From assembly GCA_963575745.1 (NCBI GenBank), contig CAUYUJ010016060.1:97501-161500 (forward strand): DNA of 64,000 nt, written 5' to 3'. Source of the stretch: Prorocentrum cordatum (lineage: Eukaryota > Sar > Dinophyceae > Prorocentrales > Prorocentraceae). Of this stretch, positions 31,257-42,179 are shown piece by piece. The position numbers and the translations under genes are program-made. Position 1 is the stretch's first letter, and each line of letters opens with the position of its first letter. The notes below the pieces were generated by a model. The model saw nothing but the letters and a program-made list of their open reading frames with translations. It had not been told where the DNA came from and did not search any database.

Positions 31257-34165
31257 CGTGCCAGCTGGGGGGCTGCGACCTGTGAAACTGTCGCCACTTT
31301 CGAGGCCTGCTGGGGGGCCCAGCACAGTGGGTACACACGGCGGATTGAAATTGCACCTCGCCGTCCCTGGGGGGCTGCGATCTGTGAAACTGTCGCCACT
31401 TTCGAGGCCTGCTGGGGGGCTCAGCACAGTGGGTACACACGGCGGATTGAAACTGCACCTCGCCATCCCTGGGGGGCTGCGATCTGTGAAACTGTCGCCA
31501 CTCTCGGGGCCTGCTGGGGGGCCCAGCACAGTGGGTACCCACGGCGGATTGAAACTGCACCTCGCCATTCCTGCGGGTCTGCGATCTGTGAAACTGTCGC
31601 CACTTTCGAGGCCTGCTGGGGGGCTCAGCACAGTGGGTACCCACGGCGGATTGAAATTGCACCTCGCTATCCCTGGAGGGCTGCGATTTGTGAAACTGTC
31701 GCCACTTTCGAAGCCTGCTGGGGGGCCCAGCACAGTGGGTACACACGGCGGATTGAAATTGCACCTCGCCATCGCTGGGGGGCTGCGATCTGTGAAACTG
31801 TCGCCACTTTCGAGGCCTGCTGGGGGGCCCAGCACAGTGGGTACACACGGCGGATTGAAATTGGACCTCGCCATCCCTGGGGGGCTGCGATCTGTGAAAC
31901 TGTCGCCACTTTCGAGGCCTGCTGGGGGGCCCAGCACAGTGGGTACACACGGCGGATTGAAATTGGACCTCGCCATCCCTGGGGGGCTGCGATCTGTGAA
32001 ACTGTCGCCGCTTTCGAGGCCTGCTGGGGGGCCCAGCACAGTGGCCACACGCAGATTCAAATTTGACCTCGCCATCCCTGGGGGGCTGCGATCTGTGAAA
32101 CTGTCGCCGCTTTCGAGGCCTGCTGGGGGGCCCAGCACAGTGACGCCACACGCAGATTCAAATTAGACCTCGCCATCCCTGGGGGGCTGCGATCTGTGAA
32201 ACTGTCGCCACTTTCGAGGCCTGCTGGGGGGCCCAGCACAGTGGGTACCCACGGCGGACTCAAATGAGACCTCGCCGTCCCTGGGGGGCTGCGATCAGTG
32301 AAACTGCCGCATCTTTCGAGTGCTGCTGGGGTGCCCAGCACAGTGGGTACCCACGGCGGATTCAAATGAGACCTCGCCATCCTTGGGGGGCTGCGATCTG
32401 TGAAACTGTCGCCGCTTTCGAGGCCTGCTGGGGGGCCCAGCACAGTGGGTACCCACGGCGGGGCCAAATGGGACCTCGCCATCCCTGGGGGGCTGCGATC
32501 AGTGAAATTGTCGCCACTTTCGAAGCCTGCTGGGGGGCCCAGCACAGTGGGCACCCACGGCGGGCTCAAATGTGACCTCGCCATCCCTGGGGGGTTGCGA
32601 TCTGTGAAACCGTCGCAATTTTCGAGGCTTGCTGGGGGGCCCAGCACGGCGGGTACCCACGGCGGACTCAAATGAGACCTCGCCATCCCTGGGGGGCTGC
32701 GATCTGTGAAACTGTCGCCACTTTCGAGGCCTGCTGTGGGGGCCCAGCACAGTGGGCACCCACGGCGGACTCAAATGGGACCTCGCCATCCCTGGGGGGC
32801 TGCGATCTGTGAAAACTGTCGCCCGTTTCGCGGCCGGCTGGGGGGCCCAGCACAGTGGGTGCCCACCGCAGACTCAAATTAGACCTCGCCATCCCTGGGG
32901 GGCTGCGATCTGTGAAACTGTCGCCACTTTCGAGGCATGCTGGGGGGCCCAGCACAGTGGGTACACACCGCAGATTCAAATTAGACCTCGGCATCCCTGG
33001 GGGGGGCTGCGATCTGTGAAACTGTCGCCACTTTCGAGGGCTGCTGGGGGGCCCAGCACAGTGGGTACACACCGCAGATTCAATGTGACACCGCCATCCT
33101 GGGGGGCTTTGTTTATGTGTGCGTTTGTTTGTGCGTTGTTGATCTGAATATTGTCTAGTTCTTTCAGGGGCTGCGATCTGTGAACCTGTCGCCACTTTCG
33201 AGGCCTGCTGGGGGGGGGCAGCACAGTGGGTACCCACGGCTGACTCAAATTAGACCTCGCCATCCCTGGGGGGCTGCGATCTGTGAAACTGTCGCCATTT
33301 TCGCGGCTTGCTGGGGGGCCCAGCACAGTGGGTACCCACCGCAGATTCAAATTAGACCTCGCCATCCCTGGGGGGCTGCGATCTGTGAAACTGTCGCCAC
33401 GTTCGAGGCTTGCCCAGGGGCCCAGCACAGTGGGTACCCACCGCAGATTTAAATTAGACCTCGCCATCCCTGGGGGGCTGCGATCAGTGAAACTGTCGCC
33501 ACTTTCGAGGGCTGCTGAGGGGCCCAGCACAGCGGGTACCCACTGCAGATTCAAATTTAACCTCGCCATCCCCGGGGGTCTGCGATCTGTGAAATTGTCG
33601 CCACTTTCGAGGCCTGCTGGGGGGCCCAGCACAGTGGGTACCCACCGCAGTTTTAATTTAGACCTCGCCATCCCTGTGGGGCTGCGATCTGTGAAACTGC
33701 CGCCACTTTCGAGGCCTCTTGGGGGGCCCAGCACAGTGGGTACCCACCGCAGATTCAAATTCGACCTCGCCGTCCCTGGGGGGCTGCGATCTGTGAAACT
33801 GTCGCCACTTTCGAGGCCTGCTTGCGGGGTCCAGCACAGTGGGTACCCACCGCAGATTCAAATTAGACCTCGCCATCCCTGGGGGGGCTGCGATCTGTGA
33901 AACTGTCGCCACTTTCGAGGCCTGCTGGGGGGCCCAGCACAGTGGGTACCCACGGCAGATTCAAATTAGACCTCGCCATCCTTGGGGGGCTGCGATCTGT
34001 GAAACTGTCGCCACGTTCGAGGCCTGCTGGGGGGCCCGGCACAGTGACGCCACACGCAGATTCAAATTTGACCTCGCCATCCTTGGTGGGCTGCAAAATG
34101 TGAAACTGTCGCCACTTTCGAGGCCTGCTTGCGGGGCCCAGCACAGTGACGCCTCCCAAGTAGCT
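31257..34165. repeat. Tandem array 3, unit 102 bp, about 28 copies
   Basis: Unit: GGGGGGCTGCGATCTGTGAA, ACTGTCGCCACTTTCGAGGC, CTGCTGGGGGGCCCAGCACA, GTGGGTACCCACGGCGGATT, CAAATTAGACCTCGCCATCC, CT. Anchors at 31273, 31375 and 31477 give exactly 102 bp. The 34-residue periodic frames (for example CVPTVLGPPAGLESGDSF on the minus strand) are open on both strands, so coding is not claimed. Later copies carry more single-base indels, and GTGACGCCACACGC replaces the GTGGGTACC block in several. Confidence 0.95.
33103..33172. mobile_element. 58-bp insertion with 6-bp direct duplication inside array 3
   Basis: The expected CCTGGGGGGCTGCGATCTG is split: GGGGCT occurs at 33103-33108 and again at 33167-33172, with 58 T/G-rich bases between that start TTGTTTATG and end GTTCTTTCA. 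Removing the insert and one GGGGCT restores the normal unit exactly. The end reads TTCTTTCAG with the next base, like a splice acceptor. Confidence 0.75.
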
Positions 34166-34274
34166 TACACATCAAGTTGATTGTCCATACAAGTTTCGGC
34201 CAATTCCTCGCTTCCATTGATACAAATGGGTTGGGTACGTCACAGGGTAATTTGTATGTGATATCGGTTCGTTT
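34166..34274. other. Short unique spacer
   Basis: AT-richer sequence between array 3 and the next modules. No feature is seen. Confidence 0.4.
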
Positions 34275-34360
34275 ACTTTTTGACCTCCAGGCGCCTCTGG
34301 GCGTTCCTGGGCCCTCCTGCGCTCCAGACGACCGCATGTTAGATATCCCCCTTGGGTGGG
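34275..34360. repeat. Repeat module, second copy at 39227-39312
   Basis: Starts GTTTACTTTTTGACCTCC, continues GGGCGTTCCTGGGCCCTCCT and GCGCTCCAGACGACCGCATG, and ends TTAGATATCCCCC. The 39.2 kb copy is almost identical, and both are followed by a 63-bp array. Confidence 0.8.
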
Positions 34361-34690
34361 CTGGACCACGTGTTTTTACTTGTGCAGGTCACCCAGGGGG
34401 GTATCTAACATGGTGCTCCCGAGCTGGAACCGTATGTTTTTACATGTCCAGGCCACCCAGGGGGATATCTAACATGGTTGCCCCGAGCTTGAACCACGTG
34501 TTTTCACGTATCCAGGCCACCCAGAGGGGCTATATAACATGATTGTTCTGAGCAAGGACCACTTGTTGTAACGAGTCCAGGCTATTCAGGGGTGTATATA
34601 TCATGGTTTCCTGAGCTGGCACCATGTGTGTTTTAGGTCTCCAGACCATCCAGGGGGGTATCTGACATGGTTGCCCCGAGCAAGGACCAC
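34361..34690. repeat. 62-65-bp CACGTG array, diverged
   Basis: Copies of TATCTAACATGGT, GCCCCGAGC..GAACCACG and CAGGCCACCCAGG, with more divergence (ATATATCATGG, TTTTAGGTCTCC). Confidence 0.8.
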
Positions 34691-35105
34691 ACATTTTAAT
34701 TTTCCGTAGCGCGTCCCTTCGGCACGTCCCGCGGTGCGTCCCCGCGGCACTTCTCCTGGCACGGGGGCGTCCTTTGGGACGTTCCGCGGCGCGTCTTCCT
34801 GGCATGCTCCCCTGTCAATTAGCTCTGGGACAGCTACTATGTGCTGAGGCAGCTCGAGCTTAAGATCCAGATCAGTTCGGTCAGGACTCGGATGCAAGGG
34901 AGGACTCGATCCACAACGTTATAGAGCACAATCGCGGCATGGCACATCGCAATTCAGCACGGCGTTGCACAGCACAGCCCTCGGCACGGTACATCAAGAT
35001 CGATACACTCAGCATTGCGTTTGCTCGTCGCCCAATCAGGTGTCTTTGAAACGTTGCCATGCCGTACATGTCTATATTCGTTTCCGGGTTCGTGGGTCGA
35101 TCATG
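34691..35105 (+). repeat. TGGCACGTCCC array with fixed-end tail, copy 1
   Basis: A run of 12-bp words (TGGCACGTCCCG, CGGTGCGTCCCC, GCGCGTCCTCC) leads into a conserved tail: CCCCTGTCAATTAGCTCTGG, GGCAGCTACTATGTGCTGAG, AGATCCAGATCAGTTCGGTC, GGACTCGATCCACAACG, GCACAATCGCGGCATGGCAC, ATCAAGATCGATACACTCAG, CCGTCGCCCAATCAGGTGTC, ending GGGTTCGTGGGTCGATCATG. The tail end is the same in the other full copies. Confidence 0.9.
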
Positions 35106-35385
35106 TTACGTGTCCAGGCCACCCAGGGGGATATCTAGCATGATTATCCCGAATTTGAACCGCGTGTTTTACGTGTCCAGGCCGCCCAGGGGGGTATGTA
35201 GCATGGAGGAACCAGGTGTTTTGACGTGTCCAGGCCACCTAGGCATCTAACATGGGCCTCCTGGGACTTTCCTGGGGGCCTGGAACGGACGTCTAACATG
35301 AAGATGTGTTGAGGATGTCTCGAGTGAACCACTTGTTTTCACGTGTCCAGTTCGCCCAGGCGGATGTCTAGCATGAGGTGGCACG
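35106..35385. repeat. 63-bp array and GATGTCTCGAG module
   Basis: Two or three 63-bp units, then CTGGGGGCCTGGAACGGACG, GAGGATGTCTCGAGTGAACC and GTTCGCCCAGGCGGATGT. The same order is found at 49.95-50.21 kb. Confidence 0.8.
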
Positions 35386-36047
35386 TCCATTGGCACGTTC
35401 TGTAGCGCGTCCCTTCGGCACGTCCCGCGGTGCGTCCCCGTGGAACGTCCCTTGGCACGTCGCCTGGCGCGTCCTTTGGGACGTTCCGCGGCGCGTCCTC
35501 CTGGCATGTTCCCCTGTCAATTAGCTCTGGGGCAGCTACTATGTGCTGAGGCAGCTCTAGCTTAAGATCCAGATGAGTTCGGTCAGGACTCGGATGCAAA
35601 GAAGGACTCGATCCACAACGCCATAGAGCACAATCGCGGCATGGCACATCGCAGTTCAGCACGGCGCAGCACAGCACAGCCCTCGGCACGGTACATCAAG
35701 ATCGATACATTCAGCATTGCAACGTGGTACGGTCTTTGGCACGTTCCGTGGCGCGTCCCGTGGCGAGTCCCCTTGGCACGTCGCGCGGCGCGTACCTTGG
35801 CACGTCCCGTGGCATGTCCATCGGCACGTTCCGTAGCGCGTTCTTTCGGCACGTCCCGCGGTGCGTCCCCGTGGCACGTCCTTTGGCACGTCGCTTGGCG
35901 CGTCCCGTGGGACGTTCCGCGGAGCGTCCTCCTGGCATGTCCCCATGTCAATTAGCATTGGGGAAGCTACTATGCGCTGAGGCAGCTCGAGCTTAAGATC
36001 CAGATGAGTTCGGTCAGGACTCGGATGCAAAGGAGGACTTGACCACC

Positions 36048-36362
36048 ACAGCTTTTTTTTTTCATTTTTTTTTTTTGTTTATGTTTTTATTTTTCTTTCC
36101 CTTTTGTTTATGTTTTTGCTTTTTTTTTTGTGTTTTCATTCTTGTTCTTCCTTATTTTTTTTTTTTTATTTACATTCTTTCGTATGTTTCATATTTGTCT
36201 ATTTTTTTATTTTTTTCTCTGTCTTTTTCCTTTTTTTTTCTTTTATTTTTTTTTTTTATTCTTTCCTTTGATTTTTTTTTTTTTTTTATTACTTATCCAG
36301 TTTATTTTCTATTTTCGGTTGTTCTTGTTTGATTTTTATTGGTTTTCTTTTTCTTAATCTCT
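36048..36362. repeat. T-rich insert within a tail repeat
   Basis: About 310 bases of mostly T with G, A and C singles (TTTTTTTATTTACATTC type) replace the short segment after GGACTTGACCACCACAG. The tail resumes at CTATAGAAGCACAATCGG. Phe/Leu-rich frames are artefacts. Confidence 0.85.
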
Positions 36363-36423
36363 CTATAGAAGCACAATCGGCGGCATGGCACATCGACAGA
36401 TAGCACGGCGCCATGTACAGCAC

Positions 36424-36530
36424 TTTTTTTGGTTTTTTATTCTTTTTTTGTTTTGTGTTTTTTTTTTTATTTGTTTTTTTTGTTTGTGTGTTTTTGTTTT
36501 GGGTCCTGTTTTGTTGTTCTAGGGTCTCGT
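36424..36530. repeat. Second T-rich insert in the same tail
   Basis: After GTACAGCAC about 105 T-rich bases occur before CTCGTGTTTTCGGCATGGTA, where other copies read GCACAGCCCTCGGCACGGTA. Confidence 0.8.
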
Positions 36531-37334
36531 GTTTTCGGCATGGTACATCAAGATCGATACATTCAGCATTGCAACGTGGCACGTTCCTTGGCACGTTCCG
36601 TGGCGCGTCCCGTGGCGAGTCCCCTTGGCACGTCGCGCGGCGCGTCCTTTGGCACGTCCCGTGGCACGTCCATTGGCACGTTCCGTAGCGAGTCCCTTTG
36701 GCACGTCCCGCGGTGCGTCCCCGCGGCACGTCCTTTGGCACGTCGCCTGGCGCGTCCCTCGGAACGTTCCGCGGCGCGTCCTCCTGGAATGTTCTTTTCT
36801 ACATTAGCTCTGGGGCAGCTACTATGTGCTGAGGCAGCTCTAGCTTAAGATCCAGATGAGTTCGGTCAGGACTCGGATGCAAAGGAGGACTCGATCCACA
36901 ACGTTATAGAGCACAATCGCGGCATGGCACATCGCAGTTCAGCACGGCGCAGCACAGCACAGTTTTCGGCACGGTACATCAAGATCGATGCATTCAGCAT
37001 TGCAATTTGACACGTTCCTCGGCACGTTCCGTGGCGCGTCCCGTGGCGAGTCCCCTTGGCACATCGCGCGGCGCGTCCCTTGGCCCGTCCCGTGGCACGT
37101 CCATTGGCACGTTCCGTAGCGAGCCCCCTTGGCACGTCCCGCGGTGCGTCCCCGTGGCACGTCCCTTGGCACGTCACTTAGCGCGTCCCGTGGGACGTTC
37201 CGCGGAGCGTCCTCCTGGCATGTCCCCATGTCAATTAGCATTGGGGAAGCTACTATGTACTCAGGCAGCTCGAGCTTAAGATCCAGATCAGTTCGGTCAG
37301 GACTCGGATGCAAAGGGGGACTTGATCCACAACG

Positions 37335-37520
37335 CTTCCCTCCCTACTTTTTGCTGTTTTTGTTATTTTATTTTTTTGAGTTTTTTATTTGTTTTTTTTT
37401 TTCCTTTTTTGTCTAATTTTTACTTTCCTTTATTTTTCTTCTTTATTTCTTTTTATTTTTCTTTTTCTTTTTATCCCGTTTTTTTTTTTGTTTTTCTTTT
37501 TTTTCTTTTCCTTCGAGTAT
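37335..37520. repeat. T-rich insert in another tail repeat
   Basis: After GATCCACAACG, about 190 T-rich bases occur before GAGTATAGAGACAAAGCG, at the same place in the tail as the 36.05 kb insert. Confidence 0.85.
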
Positions 37521-38118
37521 AGAGACAAAGCGCAGCCAGCACAGTTTTCCGGCACGGTACATCAAGATCGATAAATTTAGCAATTGCAATGGCGCGTTTC
37601 TTTGCGCGTTCCGTGGCGAGTCCCCCTGCGCACGTCACGACGCAGCGCCTCCATTGGCACCGTGGGTGGCACGTCCATCCGTGGCACGTTCCGCTCACTA
37701 ATGCTCCAGCTCCATAGAGCGGTCACCTGCGGCACGTCCCGCGGTGCGTGCCCATGGCACGTCCCCTGGCACGTCGCCTGGCGCGTCCTTTGGGACGTTC
37801 CGCGGCGCGTCCTCCTGGCATGTTCCCCTGTCAATTAGCTTTGGGGCAGCTACTATGTGCTCAGGCAGCTCGAGCTTAAGATCCAGATCAGTTCGGTCAG
37901 GGCTCGGATGCAAAGGAGGACTCGATCCACAACGTTATAGAGCACAATCGCGGCATGGCACATCGCAATTCAGCACGGCGTTGCACAGCACAGCCCTCGG
38001 CACGGTACATCAAGATCGATACATTCAGCATTGCGTTTGCCCGTCGCCCAATCAGGTGTCTTTGAAACGTTGCCATGCCTTACGTTTCTATCTTCTTTTC
38101 TGGGTTCTTGGGTCGATC

Positions 38119-38510
38119 ATGCTTTTCCCGGAAAGGGCAGAGGCCCAGGGTTCTCTTTTAGTGTTGTTACTTTGGTTTCGACTTGAAGGAGGCCGGCGGA
38201 ATTATTTTGCGATAGATGACGAGTTTGAAGGAGGCTGGCGGAATTATTATTGAGGACGTTTCAGGCGAAACGCTTGTTTTTCAGAATTTGTTGAGGATGT
38301 CTCGATCGAAACGCTGGTTTTGCAGAGTTGGGAGATGTCTCGAGCGGGGGCCTCGTGGGGGGCCAGAATTCAAAGGATGTCTCAGGCGAAATGCTTGTTT
38401 TCACGTCCCGCTCGCAGGAATTCTGAGGATGTCTCGCGCGTGCCGCGTCCCGCGCGCAGGAATTCGAGGACGTCTCGACTAATTCGTTTGTTTTTCCAGG
38501 ATTTCCTTGG
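38119..38510. repeat. E-module start and GATGTCTCGAG repeats
   Basis: TTTTCCCGGAAAGGGCAG as in the E modules, then GAAGGAGGC(C/T)GGCGGAATTATT doubled (38186, 38228) and four copies of GAGGATGTCTCGAGCGAAAC-like words with CGCTTGTTTT. Confidence 0.7.
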
Positions 38511-39180
38511 CCACACAAGGAGGATATCTAACATGTTCTGCCCGAGCTGGAACCACGTCGCTTCACGTGTCCAGGGCACCCAGGTGGGCATCTAACATGG
38601 TGGTCCTGAGCTGGTACCACGTTTTCCCGCGTCCTGGCCACACAGGTGAGTATCTAACATGGTGGTCCCGCGCTGGAGCCACGTGTTGTCACGTGTACAG
38701 GCCACCCAGGTGGGTATCTAACACGGTGGTCCCGAGCTTCATCTGTCGAGGCCACCTAGGGGGTGTCTAAGATGGTGGTCCCGCGCTGGAACCACGTGCT
38801 TTCACGTGCCCAGGTCGCCCAGAGGGTGCATCTAACATGGTGGCCCCGCGCTGGAACCGCGTGTTTTCACGTGTCCACGCCACCCAGGGGGGCACCTAAC
38901 ATGGTGGTCCTGAGTTGGAACCGCGTGCTTTCACGTGTCCAAGCCACCCATGAGGTATCTAATATGGTGGTCCCGAGCTGGAGCCACGTGTTTTCACGTG
39001 TGCAGGCTACCCAGGTGGGTATCTAACATAGTGGCCCCGAGCTGGAACCGCATGTTTTTACGTGTCCGCGCCACCCAGGGGGGTAACTAGCATGGTGGGC
39101 CCGAGCTGGAACCACGTGTTTTCACGTGTCCAGGCCACTCAGGGGGTATCTAAAATGGGGCCTCCTGGATCCTTCCTGGG
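38511..39180. repeat. 62-65-bp CACGTG array, about 10 copies
   Basis: Same unit as 30.6-31.1 kb. Anchors TCTAACATGG at 38591, 38653, 38717, 38831, 38958 and 39022 give 62-65 bp per unit, with one shortened unit. Confidence 0.9.
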
Positions 39181-39226
39181 ACTCGGAACGGAACGTCGAG
39201 AGTTCATTTGTATTTGGTATCGAGTC

Positions 39227-39645
39227 GTTTACTTTTTGGCCTCCAGGCGCTTCTGGGCGTTCCTGGGCCCTCCTGCGCTCCAGACGACCGCATGTTAGAT
39301 ATCCCCCCTGGGCGGGCTGGACCACGTGTTTTTACGTGTGCAGGCCACCCAGGGGGTATCTAACATGGTGGCCCCGAGCTGGAACCAGATGTATTTCCAT
39401 GTCCAGGCTACCCAGGGGGGGGAGATATCTAACATGGTTGCCCCGAGCTTGAACCACGTGTTTTTACGTATCCAGGCCACCCAGGGGGGTATCTAACATG
39501 ATTGTTCCGAGCAAAGACCACATGTTGTATCAAGTCCATGGGGTGTATATAGCATGGGTTTCCCGAGCTGGCACCATGTGTTTTTAGGTGTCCAGGCCGT
39601 CCAGGGGGATATCTAACATGGTTGCCCCGAGCAAGGACCACGCAT
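39227..39645. repeat. Repeat module (copy of 34275) and 63-bp array
   Basis: Near-duplicate of 34275-34690: same CTCCAGACGACCGCATG module, same order of diverged 63-bp units, then a TGGCACG array. Confidence 0.85.
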
Positions 39646-40330
39646 TTTAACGTTCCGTAGCGCGTCCCCTCGGCACGTCCCGCGGTGCATGTCCCCTGGC
39701 ACGTCGCTTGGCGCGTCCCTTGGGACGTTCCGCGGCGCGTCCTCCTGGCGTGTTCCCCTGTCAATTAGCTCTGGGGCAGCTACTATGTGCTGAGGCAGCT
39801 CGAGCTTAAGATCCAGATCAGTTCGGTCAGGACTCCGTGGCGAGTCCCCCTGGCACGTCGCGCGGCGCGTCCTTTGGCACGTCCCGTGGCACGTCCATTG
39901 GCACGTTCCGTACATAGCGTGTCCCCTCGGCACGTCCCGTGGTGCGCCTTCGTGGCACGTCCCTTGGCACGTCGCTTGGCGCGTCCCTTGGGACGGTCCG
40001 CGGCGCGTCCTCCTGGCATGTTCCCCTGTCATCTAGCTCTGGGGCAGCTACTATGTGCTGAGGCTGCTCGAGCTTACGATCCAGATCAGTTCGGTCAGGA
40101 CTCGGATGCAAAGGAGGACTCGATCCACAATGCTATAGACTATATAGCACAATCGAGGCATGGCACATCGCAACTCAGCACGGCGCTGCACAGCACAGCC
40201 TTCGGTACGGTACATCAAGATCGATACATTCAGCATTGCGTTTGCCCGTCGCCCAATCAGGTGTATTTGAGCGGTTGCCATGCCTTACATGTCTATATTC
40301 CTTTCCAGGTTCATGGGTCGATCATGTTAC
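39646..40330 (+). repeat. TGGCACGTCCC arrays with tail, two copies
   Basis: A first copy is cut after GTTCGGTCAGGACT (39837) and passes directly into a new 12-bp array. The second is full length to GGTCGATCATGTT. Confidence 0.9.
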
Positions 40331-40815
40331 TATTTCCCGGAAAGGGCGTGGGTTCTCTGTTAGTTGGTTGATCCCCCCCGGAAGAGGGCCTGCAGAGTTC
40401 CGCTCGATGAGAAAAGAGGTAAAGTCCAATTCGGCGTGAAAAAAATTGTTTCGCGCGTGCCCGCTCAAGGAAAGTCGACCCCCCACCTCGGATCCTCGAT
40501 GAATAATGGGGTCCGCGAACCCCCGTTTTCCTTTGTAAAAAAGATGGTACGGGGCACTTTTAGCAGAATCCTCCACGAAAAACGATGTCTGGAGCCCCGA
40601 CCGCGACGCGGAAAAGCTCCGCGCGCGCAGGAATTCAGAGGATGTCTCGATTAATTATGTTGTTTTTCCGGATGTCCGTGAAAGTGTTGAGTTTTTGCGT
40701 GCCCGCTCCAGGATGGTGCGCCCCCCGCGCCAAAAAGTGAAGGATGTCTCGAGCGAAACGCTTGTTTTGCAGGGACCTGGGCGCCCCAGCAAGCCCCAGG
40801 AGGCCTTGGGAGCGC
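40331..40815 (+). repeat. E module, copy 1
   Basis: Starts TTTCCCGGAAAGGGCG; includes GAGGTAAAGTCCAATTCGGC, GTCGACCCCCCACCTCGGAT, CCTCGATGAATAATGGGGTC, CGGGGCACTTTTAGCAGAAT and CTGGAGCCCCGACCGCGACG; ends GAGGATGTCTCGAG..GAAACGCTTGTTTTGCA, then GGGCGCCCCAGCA. Other copies at 45.61-46.18 and 47.75-48.24 kb. No coding evidence: frames are not conserved between copies. Confidence 0.85.
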
Positions 40816-41190
40816 GGACGCGGCGTAATCTACGAGGGATCGCGCGTTTGGAGCGCGGACCATGCGTAATTTGCGAGGGATCGTGGCCCTCGGAGCGCGG
40901 GCGCAGCGTAATTTACGAAGGGTCGGGGCCTTGGGAGTTCGGACGCAATGTAATTTACAAGGGATCGTAGCCCTTGGAGCGCGGGCGCAGTGTAAAATAC
41001 CAAGAATCGGGACCCTGGGGGCACGGACGCAGCGTGATTTACGAGGGATCGTAGCCCTGGGAGCGCGGACGCAGCGTAATTTACAAGGGGTCGGGGCCTT
41101 GGGAGCGCGACCCCAATATGATTTACGAGGGATCGTGGCCCTGGGAGCGCGAACGCAGCGTAATTTACGAGGGATCGTGGCCTTGGGAGC
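40816..41190. repeat. 42-bp array
   Basis: About 9 units of GCGTAATTTACGAGGGATCG plus TGGCCCTGGGAGCGCGGACG, joined directly to E upstream and the 12-bp array downstream. Confidence 0.9.
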
Positions 41191-41640
41191 GCGTCCCGTG
41201 GCACATCCATTGGCACGTTCCGCAGCGCGTCCCCTCGGCACGTCCCGCGGTGCGTCCCCGTGGCACTTCCCTTGGCACGTCGCTTGGCGCGTCCCTTGGG
41301 ACGGTCCGCGGCGCGTCCTCCTGGCATGTCCCCTTGTCAATTAGCTCTGGGGCAGCTACTATGTGCTGAGGCAGCTCGAGCTTACGATCCAGATCAGTTC
41401 GGTCAGGACTCGGATGCAAAGGAGGACTCGATCCACAACGCTATGGAGCACAATCGAGGCATGGCACATCGCAACTCAGCACGGCGCTGGACAGCACAGC
41501 CTTCGGCATGGTACATCAAGATCGATACACTCAGCATTGCATTTGCCCGTCGCCCAATCAGGTGTCTTTGAAACGTTGCCATGCCTTACATACCTATATT
41601 CCTTTCCGGGTTCGTGGGTCGATCATGTTTTCATGTTTCT
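41191..41640 (+). repeat. TGGCACGTCCC array with full tail
   Basis: A 12-bp array of about 12 monomers, then the complete tail ending GGTCGATCATGTTTTC. Confidence 0.9.
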
Positions 41641-41758
41641 TCCACAATCCGTTTGTAGGAGGACATACCCGACCTGACGCTAAGACACGTCCACCGACCC
41701 CAACGGGCGTTATACCTGAAAGGTCCCACCAATCTGGGCACGACCAGGTACGTGCAAT

Positions 41759-41829
41759 ACCGCGTGGTGGTACCAGGCCCAAGTGCTTTTTTAAAAACCC
41801 CACCGCGTGGTGGTACCAGGCCCAAGTGC
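41759..41829. repeat. 28-bp perfect direct repeat
   Basis: 41759-41786 equals 41802-41829 (begins ACCGCGTGGTGGTACCAGGC). The 15-bp spacer is A/T-rich in its first part and C-rich at its end. Confidence 0.9.
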
Positions 41830-41839
41830 GATGCTTGCC

Positions 41840-42112
41840 ATTGGATCTGAGCATCTGAGCGCGAGTGAAAGTGTCATTGAGTGAGTCCGATCATGAGTGA
41901 GTCTGAGCAAGAGTGAGTCTGAGTGCGCGTGGATCTGAATATGAGTGTGAGTCTGAGTATGAATGAGTTTTAGTAAGTGTGCATCTGAGTGCGAATGATT
42001 ATGAGTACGAGCGAATCTGCGTACAAGTGCACGTGAGTCATTCTAAGTGTGAATGAGTCTGAGTCAGTGTGAGGCTGAGTGCGGGTGGATGTCAATATGA
42101 GGAAGTCTGACT
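41840..42112. repeat. GAGTCTGAGTG.GAGTGA degenerate short repeat
   Basis: Repeated GTGAGTCTGAG, GAGTGCGAATGA and GATCTGAATATGAG words of 6- and 12-base register. No gene. Confidence 0.85.
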
Positions 42113-42179
42113 ATCGCGGGGGAGGAGGAGGCGGCTGAGGTGGGGTCAGGAGGGGAAGGTATTGCACAAACAACAACCC

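Larger units (their letters stand above)
35386..38118 (+). repeat. TGGCACGTCCC arrays with tails, five or more copies
   Basis: Copies begin near 35386, 35728, 36575, 37012 and 37585; each is a 12-bp array followed by all or part of the tail. Several stop at ATCAAGATCGAT..AGCATTGCAA and go straight into the next array; the last is full, ending GGTCGATCATGC at 38119. Two copies are interrupted by T-rich inserts (separate entries). Confidence 0.9.

Noticed and set aside
31017-34165. Repeat protein of 34-residue units (VLGPPAGLESGDSF) on the minus strand
   Set aside because: The plus strand has an equally long periodic frame, units have frame-breaking indels, and no start or signal context was seen. 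Kept as a tandem array.
35080-35105. Pol III B-box in the tail repeat (GGGTTCGTGGGTCGATC)
   Set aside because: Neither alignment satisfies the GGTTCRANNC consensus, and no A-box lies at the right distance upstream, so a tRNA-derived SINE is not supported.
36040-37520. Phe/Leu-rich membrane proteins
   Set aside because: They are the translation of T-rich low-complexity inserts.
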